Origin: Clostridiales bacterium
GTDB lineage: Bacteria > Bacillota > Clostridia > Oscillospirales > Oscillospiraceae
DNA length: 16,984 nt
Reading direction: 5' to 3'
Assembly: GCA_004557735.1 (NCBI GenBank)
Contig: SFFV01000032.1
Span: 1 to 16,984, forward strand
In this document: positions 1-5,871 of the stretch, in pieces
Layout of the letters: every line of letters starts with the position of its first letter
Numbering within the stretch: the stretch's first letter is position 1
Made by a program: the position numbers and the translations under genes
The notes under the pieces: generated by a model
Database searches by the model: none
Told to the model about the DNA's origin: nothing
Seen by the model: only the letters and a program-made list of their open reading frames with translations

Positions 1-23
1 TGCTCCGGCAGAACTGCTTCGCA

Positions 24-157
24 TCGGACAGCCTTGGATTTTCGAGGGATTTTTGTTCTTTTGGACGCAGGCGGGCTGTCGCCCGCCAAGGAGAAAAGGG
101 CAAAAAGCACCGAAAAGACTGGCTGTCCGACGTGTGGGCCCTTGTTAATCGACGCTT
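24..157. repeat. Palindromic intergenic repeat, copy A (left part outside or diverged)
   Basis: Bases 121-157 match 3261-3297 almost perfectly (37 bases, three differences seen), so this is the right end of an element present at least twice in the window. Within the stretch, TCGGACAGCC (24-33) is the exact inverse of GGCTGTCCGA (121-130), and 70-87 is a 7-bp GC stem with a TGTC loop. The shared end stops at the first base of the kinase stop codon (157-159), and CGCTTC/GAAGCG (153-158/162-167) forms a further small hairpin there. No gene is seen in 1-156. The element may help end kinase transcription, but it has no clean T-tract. Confidence 0.6.
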
Positions 158-753
158 CACAGAAGCGAGATCACGCATTGGATAATCTTTTCCGTATCAG
201 CGGAGGAGGTGTTGATGCAAAGATCGTAGTTTTCCTTCGCGCCCCACTTCTGACCGCTGAGAAACTCATAGTAGCGCGAACGGTTTTTGTCCGTCTGCGT
301 GATTATCTTGCGGAGCACGTCATGGTTCAAGGACTTCTGCTCCTCGTTTCTTTTCCGGCAGCGCTCCATCCGGTCGGCGATGTCGGCGTAAAAGAACAGC
401 CGGAGGGGATTCCGGTGCCGCAGAACATAGTCGGCGCAGCGGCCGACGATCACGCAGGGGGCCTTGTCGGCCATGTCGCGGATGACCTCACTCTCCTTCA
501 GAAAAACCTCAAGATGCTGATCCAGCATCGGGTTCGGCGGCGCCCACATGCGGACGGTGGGAACGGGGAGCACGGGATACGGGCGCTTTTCCTGGATGCT
601 CAGGATGTACTCCTCAGCGAAGGCGGTTCGTTTCGCCAGCTCCGTCACGATCTGGTAGTCAAAAAAGGCGAACTGCAGCTTTTCCGCAAGCCGCCGGCCA
701 ATTTCGCGGCCGCCGCTGCCGTATTCGCGGCCGATGGTTATGATACGCTCCAT
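157..753 (-). CDS. Cytidylate kinase-like family protein
   Basis: A 198-residue protein of the cytidylate-kinase-like group (Pfam Cytidylate_kin2 type). It starts MERIITIGREYGSGGREIG, a modified P-loop in which the usual GxxGxGK lysine is replaced by arginine. It continues with FFDYQIVTELAKR, and has the core strand VIVGRCADYVL at about residues 100-110 and the arginine-rich lid-like stretch RMERCRKR. Classical CMP kinases are about 220 residues with a canonical P-loop, so this is a paralogue whose substrate is uncertain; nucleotide phosphorylation is inferred from the fold only. AAAGGAG seven bases before the ATG supports the start. The gene stands alone, divergent from the GntR-type regulator, with a palindromic repeat touching its stop codon. 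Family assignment is confident, function is not. Confidence 0.85.
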   Translation of the reverse strand: MERIITIGREYGSGGREIGRRLAEKLQFAFFDYQIVTELAKRTAFAEEYILSIQEKRPYPVLPVPTVRMWAPPNPMLDQHLEVFLKESEVIRDMADKAPCVIVGRCADYVLRHRNPLRLFFYADIADRMERCRKRNEEQKSLNHDVLRKIITQTDKNRSRYYEFLSGQKWGAKENYDLCINTSSADTEKIIQCVISLL

Positions 754-886
754 GGAAACACTCCTTTCGTCCGTTTGATTACTTTTCGGAATGAAAACCG
801 TCTTTTTATATAAAAATCATATCAAAATCAGGCGGAAAATTCTACCCCTGTACAGCGAAAAACAGAGAAAAATCTAAAAACTTGTA

Positions 887-915
887 TTGCGTAAAGAGTT
901 GTCAGATGTTATGCT
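887..915 (+). promoter_or_regulatory. Probable sigma-A promoter of the regulator-symporter operon
   Basis: TTGCGT (887-892), a 17-base spacer and TATGCT (910-915) lie 38 bases before the chosen ATG at 953. GTACAG occurs at 850-855 (inside palindromic CTGTACAG) and again at 920-925, 70 bases apart and flanking the promoter. These could be operator half-sites for the autogenous regulator, but this is a guess from position only. Confidence 0.45.
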
Positions 916-952
916 ATACGTACAGAAATCCGATGAAAGGGAGGGAGAAACG

Positions 953-1579
953 ATGGAAAATGACTCGCTTCCCCAATATATGCAGATCGCGCTCTCCATT
1001 GCCGGACGGATCGCGGGCGGAGACGTTCCGGAGGGGGCAAAAATTTCCGGGCGCTCCAAGCTGTCCTCCGAGTACAACGTTTCGCCGGAGACAATTCGGA
1101 AGGCCGTGCGGCTGCTGAGCGATATGCGCGTTGTAGACGTGCGGGAGAAGAGCGGCGTGTATGTGCTTTCTGCGGACAATGCCAGACGCTATCTGCACAA
1201 TGCCGGGGCTAAAATCGACGTTTTTGCCAAGCGTCAGCAGATGAAGGAGCTTCTGGAGCAGCAGGAGCGCGTTTCAAGGCAGCTTGCGGAGCTGTGCCGC
1301 AGCATCCTTGACTACGCCTCGTTCCCGGTACAGGCGGACGATACCCTGCCCAACTATGTCTGCCGCATTCCGAAGAACTGGAGCGGCATCGGCAAAAATC
1401 TCAGCAATCTTCATTTCTGGCAGGCGACCGGCGCGACGATCGTCGCCATCCGGCGCGGCACCTCCCGTATCGTGTCACCCGGCCCCGACGCGGAACTGTA
1501 CGGCGGCGACGAGGTCATTTTTGTCGGCACGGACAACGCGCGGGAAGCAGTTTCCCGCTTCTTCCGCAGCACAGAATAA
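953..1579 (+). CDS. GntR-family regulator with C-terminal RCK_C (TrkA_C) domain, BusR-like
   Basis: A 208-residue regulator. Residues about 5-75 are a GntR-type winged helix (LPQYMQIALSIAGRIAGG, then LSSEYNVSPETIRKAVRLL and the wing EKSGVYVL). Residues about 85-118 are a charged coiled coil, and about 125-205 form an RCK_C domain (GIGKNLSNL, then ATIVAIRRG, SPGPDAELYGGDEVIFVG). This architecture is that of BusR, a c-di-AMP-sensing repressor of osmolyte uptake in streptococci and lactococci; RCK_C is the c-di-AMP pocket there. The ATG at 953 follows GGGAGAAACG; an upstream in-frame TTG at 887 would lie inside the promoter and is rejected. The gene leads an operon with the adjacent sodium:solute symporter, 39 bases downstream, which is its likely target. 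That ligand and target are inference from architecture and neighbourhood. Confidence 0.85.
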   Translation: MENDSLPQYMQIALSIAGRIAGGDVPEGAKISGRSKLSSEYNVSPETIRKAVRLLSDMRVVDVREKSGVYVLSADNARRYLHNAGAKIDVFAKRQQMKELLEQQERVSRQLAELCRSILDYASFPVQADDTLPNYVCRIPKNWSGIGKNLSNLHFWQATGATIVAIRRGTSRIVSPGPDAELYGGDEVIFVGTDNAREAVSRFFRSTE

Positions 1580-1581
1580 AA

Positions 1582-1599
1582 ACCGGCGCGAGCGCCGGT
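1582..1599 (+). promoter_or_regulatory. Perfect 8-bp hairpin just before the symporter ribosome site
   Basis: ACCGGCGC-GA-GCGCCGGT lies two bases after the regulator stop codon and ends two bases before the ribosome site GGAAAGGAG (1602-1610). There is no T-tract, so it is not an intrinsic terminator. It could stabilise or process the transcript, or tune symporter translation relative to the regulator. As DNA it is also a palindrome that could be an operator. Confidence 0.4.
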
Positions 1600-1618
1600 C
1601 AGGAAAGGAGTACGCAGA

Positions 1619-3068
1619 ATGAACCATAGCCAACTGCACGCAATCGACCTTGCCATTATCGGCGCATATCTTATTGCAATGATCGTGATCGGCCTTGTTG
1701 TCGTCAAAAAAAATCAAGAACACGGATGACTATTATCTCGGCGGACGTTCCTTCGGCCCACTGGTGCTCATGGCGACCGTCTGCGCCACCATCATCGGCG
1801 GCAGCGGTCTGATGGGACGGGCGGGCGTCGCCTATTCCAGCGGCTTCAAGGCCATTATGACGGCGGTTCCCTATCTTCTGGGGATGCTGATTTTTTCCGG
1901 CTTTGCCGGACGTATATCCGCCGTCGGCACGAGCTTTAACATCACCTCCATCCCCGACCTTTTTGAACGGCGCTTCGGCAAAGCCACCAAGGTCACGCTC
2001 GGCGCGCTGATCGCCTTCACCATGATGGGGGCCGTCGCGGCCCAGGTCACGGCGACGGCGACCATCATCAACATGCTCGGCGGGGAGATCGGCGTCTCCT
2101 ATGAGATGGGCGCTTTAATCGCCTGCGCGGTGTTCATCATTTACACCGCCACCTCCGGTCTGTTCGGCGTGATCTACACGGACGTGTTTCAGTTCGTCAT
2201 GCTGATTTTGTTCGTGTACATCCTCATCCCCGGCGCCTCCCTTGTAAAGCTCGGCGGGCCGGCCGCCTTTTTCCGCAATCTCGCGCCGGAGCTGGCGACG
2301 CCCTATGTCGACGGCACGATCATAGGGGATATCATCACCTACTTTGTGTTCACGCTCGCGGGCGCGGAGATGTGGCAACGCGCCTTTGCGGCGAAAAGCC
2401 AGAAGGCGGCAAAGAACGGGCTGTTTCTCGGAACCGTGGCATACGGGCTTACGATCCCTCTCGTGTGGTTCATGGGCGTGGTCGCGCACCAGCTCATCGG
2501 CGCGGAAAAGATCGCCATGTACGGAACCACCGACGCCGTCGTTCCGGCGCTTGCCATTGAGATCCTGCCTGTAGGTCTCACGGGGCTTGCTCTCGCCGGC
2601 ATCCTCTCCGTCATCATGTCCACGGCGGACAGCTATCTGATCGTGTCCGTGCAAAGCTGCGTGCACGATGTCTATAAAACGTTCGATCCGGACATGTCCG
2701 AGAAAAAGGAACTGATTTTGACCCGTGTCTTTGCCGTCATCATGCCGCTGGGCGCGCTGGCGATCGCGCTGTACATGAAAAACGCCTATCAGATACTCAT
2801 GTTTGCCTGGAGCTTCTACGCCGCGGCGGCGGGGCTTCCCGCGTTCGCTGCGCTCTACTGGAAGAAGGCGACTACGGCGGGGATCCTCTCCGGCATGATC
2901 GCGGGCTTTACGGTCTGCATCGGCTGGAAGCTCGCCGGGCTGCCCTTCGGTCTCGGCGCGACGGTACCGGGCGCCATTGCCTGCGCTGCGGCGCTGGTCA
3001 TCGTGAGCCTTGCCACATATAAGAAGTCCCTGTCGCCGTTTCTGGATCCCTATGCGGCAAAAACCTGA
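1619..3068 (+). CDS. Sodium:solute symporter (SSS family), apparent frameshift at an A8 run near the 5' end
   Basis: Na+-coupled solute uptake permease of the SSS/SLC5-like family. The ATG at 1619, eight bases after GGAAAGGAG, opens a frame whose first 31 residues form the expected first helix (LAIIGAYLIAMIVIGLVV) but hits TGA at 1727-1729. The rest of the protein (KNTDDYYLGGRSFG onward) is in the +1 frame. Removing one A from the eight at 1706-1713 joins the two into a 482-residue protein, the normal family length. The signature LAGILSVIMSTADSYL, with the Na+-site Ser/Thr region, is present, as are about a dozen hydrophobic segments. A start at TTG 1695 in the second frame would lose helix 1 and has no ribosome site. 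Substrate is not determinable; regulator context suggests an osmolyte. The gene is a pseudogene, a slippage-expressed gene or a sequencing indel. Confidence 0.85.
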
Positions 3069-3135
3069 TGCGGGAAAGCGTGCGGAGCTTTCCGGCAGAA
3101 TGTCGCGCTCGTCTGTTTTGTGAGAAAGGAGACTT

Positions 3136-3295
3136 GCGTCGATTGACAAGGGCACACGCGCTTCTGCCGGGCGGAAATGCCCTCATACTGCGTCAAAGCC
3201 CTTGAGAATACACAAAGTATTCTCTGCGGTCTTTTCCTTGTCTGCGAGCATTTCTGCTCCGGCTGTCCGACGTGTGTGCTCTTGTTAATCGACGC
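3136..3295. repeat. 160-bp imperfect palindrome, MITE-like intergenic element (copy B)
   Basis: The ends are 25-base imperfect inverted repeats (3136-3160 and 3271-3295, 22 of 25 matching). The palindromy continues inward: GCCGG-GCGGAAATGC pairs with the inverse of 3250-3265, and the centre is a perfect stem GAGAATAC-ACAAA-GTATTCTC (3204-3224). CTTG occurs just outside or overlapping each end (3133-3136, 3295-3298), a possible short target duplication. No transposase is encoded; a 23-codon frame from TTG 3134 after AAAGGAG runs through the left arm and is probably incidental. It fills the gap between the symporter and the next gene. Just upstream, 3073-3093 is a 7-bp stem (GGAAAGC/GCTTTCC) without a T-tract. 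Confidence 0.7.
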
Positions 3296-3334
3296 TTGTT
3301 TATCCCAAAAAAGAAAAAGGAGTGTGTGAAAGCC

Positions 3335-4452
3335 ATGACAAGCGGTAAAAAGCCTGTTTTGCGGGGAATCCTGTTGATCGTCATCGTCTGCGGAATTGCT
3401 GCGGTCTGCCTCCTGACAAGGCCGAAGCCGGAACGATATACGTTCCGAATCATTATTCCGGCGGGGACCCAGGGAAGATTCGTATACTCCGAGGAAGAGT
3501 TTCGTGCGACAAAAAAACGGTCAGAATATGGCTCAACGGCGGGCTGGAGGACACGGAAGTCCTTTTAACCCCTGTGGAGGAAACCATGGAGACCGGCTAT
3601 ACGGCGGTTTATCTCACCCAAGGGATACCCGCGGAATTTGACGCGGATAAGAGAATCTGGCTCAGGGTGGGCGTGAAAGCGCAGAACACGACCGACGAGG
3701 ATATTACCGCATATTTGACAGTGGAAAATGCGGAGATTCGCGGCCGTAGTTCCGACGAAAATTCCCCGGACAGCATCACCTTTGAAGCGGAGATCCTTGA
3801 GATCCGCGACGGGTATTTCCTTGTAAAACCGGAAGCCGGCTGGGCGATCAACAGCGCGGCTCTGCTGGAGGTCCCCATGGAGAACATGGAGCCATCCCCC
3901 GCGCTGCAGGTGGGAGACGTGATCGAGATCACATACGACGGCAGGATCCTTGAAACCGATCCGGGGCGGATCCATACGGTCTATCGCATCCGTATTGCGC
4001 AAGAGCCGGACGATCCCCGCGCCTATGAGAGCGGCGGAAACGTCAGGGAACGGGAAAACGCTCCGGACGATATGGAATGGCAGGACGGCATTTCATTTTC
4101 CGATCTTGCCCCGGGCGGGGAGATCGTATCCCCGTTTGAGATCGTTATGGAGGAAAACGACTCGTCCTTATGGCTCTCCATCACATGGGCGAGAAACGGG
4201 CAGGCGTTGGAATACGGTATCCGTTCCGAGGACGGCACGGCGTATTTTCAGGAGAAGCAAGGGGGCTCATCCCTGCTGCTGATTGAGGAAATTCCGGCGG
4301 GAACGTATCGCTTGTATGTAAAAAACCCCGAGACATTCAACGCCTTGTCGGAAAACGAAAGCGCCGAGAGCGTTAACGTGACCGGCGCGCTGGTGTATTC
4401 CCTCGTTCCGCGGTGCGGGACCGTGCATCCGGTATCGGCAGCCTTCCCGTGA
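3335..4452 (+). CDS. Membrane-anchored DUF3221-like protein, frameshifted at an A7 run
   Basis: The ATG at 3335 opens a frame with a positively charged start and one hydrophobic segment (GILLIVIVCGIAAVCLL), so the product is exported and anchored at the N-terminus. That frame ends at 3568. The downstream frame, open through 4452, joins it if one A is added to the run 3511-3517: residues then read from SEEEFRATKK into TVRIWLNGGLEDTEVLL without a break, giving 372 residues. Corrected residues about 147-215 (FEAEILEIRDGYFLVKP, then VGDVIEITYDGRILE) look like the small beta-barrel DUF3221/YobA-type domain found in Gram-positive lipoproteins. The C-terminal third is an unrecognised beta-rich domain. 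AGGAG lies 12 bases before the ATG; an in-frame GTG at 3326 is an alternative but too close. Function unknown. Confidence 0.6.
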
Positions 4453-4493
4453 TTTTTCCGCATCGGCGCAGACTCACGGTTCAGCGCATAAAA

Positions 4494-4545
4494 AAAGATA
4501 GCCCCTGACTGCGTTACAGAAAATTCGCAGTCAAGGGCTATCTTT
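4494..4545 (-). terminator. Intrinsic terminator of an orphan minus-strand unit
   Basis: On the minus strand a 17-bp GC-rich stem plus three A-U pairs (arms 4529-4545 region and 4494-4510 region, 12-base loop) runs straight into seven Ts. The one mismatch on the plus strand (C opposite A) is a G-U wobble in the minus-strand RNA, which argues that the minus strand is the functional one. Few Ts follow on the plus strand, though it may also help stop the gene ending at 4452. Confidence 0.85.
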
Positions 4546-4564
4546 CACTCTTAATATCTAACAT
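4538..4564 (-). CDS. Eight-codon frame with a very strong ribosome site, ending inside the terminator
   Basis: AAAGGAGG, eight bases, then ATG (4564-4562) is the best ribosome site of the area, yet it opens only MLDIKSER and a stop at 4540-4538, inside the upstream arm of the terminator. It may be a regulatory micro-peptide, or the surviving start of a gene deleted between here and the terminator. A second frame, starting at ATG 4592 and overlapping the stop of the preceding small frame, reads across it for 13 codons. Nothing is recognised by homology. Confidence 0.25.
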   Translation of the reverse strand: MLDIKSER

Positions 4565-4588
4565 CCTGGTTACCTCCTTTCTTCAAAT

Positions 4589-4748
4589 TCATGACACCGC
4601 TGCTTCCCCGTGCAAATCTTCTCCCTTCTTCGCTTTTCTGCCCCGCTTCGCCGGGGGCTTTCCGCATACGGCGGATGCTGTCGGAGATCCTTTCACGCGT
4701 TTTTCGGTGTCATTTTCCCCAGACTCCAGCGGTCCGGGGGGGCATCAT
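4589..4748 (-). pseudogene. Small Lys/Arg-rich ORF, apparently interrupted at a C7 run
   Basis: Downstream of a good promoter and GGAGG (4753-4757), two ATGs (4748 and 4745) open a frame of only 12 codons as written. If the seven Cs at 4742-4736 were six, the frame would run 52 codons to TGA at 4591-4589. It would be rich in Lys and Arg (for example GKPPAKRGRKAKKGEDLH) and would end in an ATGA overlap with the next small frame. The unshifted frame, read past its single TGA, is also open for about 50 codons (RISDSIRRMRKAPG and on), so I cannot say which frame, if either, is the true one. No family is recognised. Base composition resembles the rest of the window. Confidence 0.3.
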
Positions 4749-4770
4749 TTAGCCTCCTTTTTGTACTTTC

Positions 4771-4799
4771 ATGATACCAGAGACCGCCGATGGAAACAA
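4771..4799 (-). promoter_or_regulatory. Minus-strand sigma-A promoter of the orphan unit
   Basis: On the minus strand TTGTTT (4799-4794), exactly 17 bases, then TATCAT (4776-4771). It is followed by the ribosome site AAAAAGGAGG and the double ATG at 4748/4745. With the terminator at 4494-4545 it defines a transcript of roughly 270 bases. Confidence 0.6.
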
Positions 4800-4829
4800 G
4801 TGACGGGATCGGAGAAAAAGCCAGACCCG

Positions 4830-4846
4830 CATTGTGCATCACAATG
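4830..4846. promoter_or_regulatory. Palindrome between two divergent promoters (candidate operator)
   Basis: CATTGTG-CAT-CACAATG is a perfect 7+3+7 palindrome sitting midway between the minus-strand promoter (4771-4799) and the plus-strand promoter (4874-4902). A looser pair AATTGC/GCAATT (4848-4853/4864-4869) lies beside it. Size and position suit a repressor dimer site; the nearby TetR protein is one candidate, but its own promoter carries a different motif. Confidence 0.35.
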
Positions 4847-4873
4847 AAATTGCCGGCGATCACGCAATTCCTC

Positions 4874-4902
4874 TTGACTGTTGCCGCCAGGCACTATATA
4901 GT
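4874..4902 (+). promoter_or_regulatory. Near-consensus plus-strand promoter with no gene behind it
   Basis: TTGACT (4874-4879), 17 bases, TATAGT (4897-4902): five of six matches in each box, the best promoter in the window. Transcription would start near 4909, ten bases before the terminator stem at 4919. No plus-strand gene follows before the minus-strand TetR gene ends at 5176. Confidence 0.65.
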
Positions 4903-4918
4903 TAAATTGTTGGGGAAC

Positions 4919-4962
4919 GAGCCGCCGCGTCATACAAAGCATGACGCGGCGGCTCATTTTTT
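4919..4962 (+). terminator. Perfect 15-bp-stem intrinsic terminator directly after a promoter
   Basis: GAGCCGCCGCGTCAT (4919-4933), a seven-base loop ACAAAGC, its exact inverse (4941-4955), then ATTTTTT. Together with the promoter 17 bases upstream it would give an RNA of about 55 bases that is almost entirely hairpin. It could be a tiny RNA, an attenuator whose gene has been lost, or a barrier between neighbours. In 4963-5175 I see no gene, only a 6-bp stem (5113-5118/5138-5143) that might weakly end the TetR transcript. Confidence 0.8.
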
Positions 4963-5175
4963 CAAAAAGCCTCGCAGAGCCCGCGCCCGCCGGCAGAAGA
5001 TCAGGGCTCGATCAGCTGCACTCTTTTTTCATGGCGGAATATCCGATCAGCACCGTCCAGACATAGGCGCAGGTCTTAGGGATGCCATCAGCCCCAGACA
5101 AAGCACATTAAAGCCCGCCTCGCCTTCCGCGCTCCGTGCGGGCAGGACAGTGGGCAGCTTTCAAAAGCGGAAGAA

Positions 5176-5718
5176 TCAGAATCTGCTGTACAGCACCCGG
5201 CAGAGAAACGCGGCAAAAAGATCGGGCGGCTCCCGCTCCTCCTTGTTCAGCCAGACGCACACCATGCGGAAAGCGCCGAAGGTCAGAAAGTTATAGACAT
5301 ACGCAAGCTCCGCTTCACTGTTGCTGCCGGAGAGCATTTTGCGCGCGCTTTCCTTCAGGCTGTCCATGGCAAACAGCTTGTGGGCGAATGCCGGGTCAAC
5401 GTTGTTGTTGATGATCAGGCGGGCAAATTCCAGATTCTCCTCCAGATACCGGCAGGCGGCGGTGATGATTTTCTCCGGTTCGGTTTCATGGCGCTCGATG
5501 GCTTTTGCGATAAAGTCCAGCATATCCTTTTCCATATCGGTCAGCAGATCGAACTGACTTCCGTAATACTTATAGAATGTCGTTCGGTTCACGTCGGCTC
5601 TTTCACAAAGCTCCCGAATGGAAATGTGGTATATGTCCTGTTCCTTCAGCAGTTCGATCAGCGCGGCCTTCAGCAGGCGCTTTGTCATCGCAATGCGGCG
5701 ATCCTCTTTTTTCTCCAT
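5176..5718 (-). CDS. TetR/AcrR-family transcriptional repressor
   Basis: A 180-residue DNA-binding regulator. Residues about 10-58 are the TetR-type helix-turn-helix (RLLKAALIELLKEQD, then ISIRELCERADVNRTTFYKYYGS, the hallmark recognition helix followed by the FYxYF-like motif and DLL). The remainder is an all-helical ligand/dimer domain of the short C-terminal type seen in Clostridia, ending in AAFLCRVLYSRF. AGGAGG six bases before the ATG supports the start. The gene is divergent from the MmpL-type exporter at 5872, sharing a 153-base region with two inverted TGTTGA-type motifs. It therefore very likely represses the exporter, and possibly itself, and is relieved by an exported compound. 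The ligand cannot be read from sequence. Confidence 0.9.
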   Translation of the reverse strand: MEKKEDRRIAMTKRLLKAALIELLKEQDIYHISIRELCERADVNRTTFYKYYGSQFDLLTDMEKDMLDFIAKAIERHETEPEKIITAACRYLEENLEFARLIINNNVDPAFAHKLFAMDSLKESARKMLSGSNSEAELAYVYNFLTFGAFRMVCVWLNKEEREPPDLFAAFLCRVLYSRF

Positions 5719-5752
5719 GGCAGCCTCCTAAAAATGAAATTTTTTTGAACCC

Positions 5753-5820
5753 TCAACATTTCCCAACGGTGTGTTGATTTTTATTCCATACCGAAAGAAC
5801 TGTCGGTTGAATAATCAACA
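5753..5820. promoter_or_regulatory. Candidate TetR operators in the divergent promoter region
   Basis: TCAACA (5753-5758) and TGTTGA (5772-5777) form a spaced inverted repeat. GTTGA-ATAA-TCAAC (5806-5819) forms a compact one with the same half-site. The second overlaps the -35 box of the exporter promoter, exactly where a repressor would block it. Confidence 0.5.
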
Positions 5821-5835
5821 TGTGTTCATCATAAT
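5807..5835 (+). promoter_or_regulatory. Promoter of the MmpL-type exporter
   Basis: TTGAAT (5807-5812), a 17-base spacer and CATAAT (5830-5835), 36 bases before the exporter ATG at 5872. The -35 box lies inside the palindrome GTTGAATAATCAAC, consistent with repression by the divergent TetR protein. Confidence 0.6.
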
Positions 5836-5871
5836 GAAACAAACGGAAAAAGTCAAGAAGGGTAATGCGCC

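Noticed and set aside
34..813. Long plus-strand open frame of 259 codons
   Set aside because: It lies opposite the kinase gene, has no ribosome site, and its composition is that of an antisense shadow of a GC-rich gene.
2115..3155. Long minus-strand frame of 346 codons opposite the symporter
   Set aside because: Arg/His/Gly-rich shadow with no ribosome site or recognisable motif; the plus strand carries clear SSS family motifs.
4709..4748. In-frame TGA in the small minus-strand ORF as a possible selenocysteine codon
   Set aside because: No selenoprotein family resemblance and no convincing bacterial SECIS hairpin right after it; a C7 indel explains the break more simply.
5020..5112. 31-codon minus-strand frame ending KTCAYVWTVLIGYSAMKKE, which reads like a protein C-terminus
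   Set aside because: It has stops at both ends, no start or ribosome site, and no family I recognise. It could be a gene remnant, but the support is too thin.
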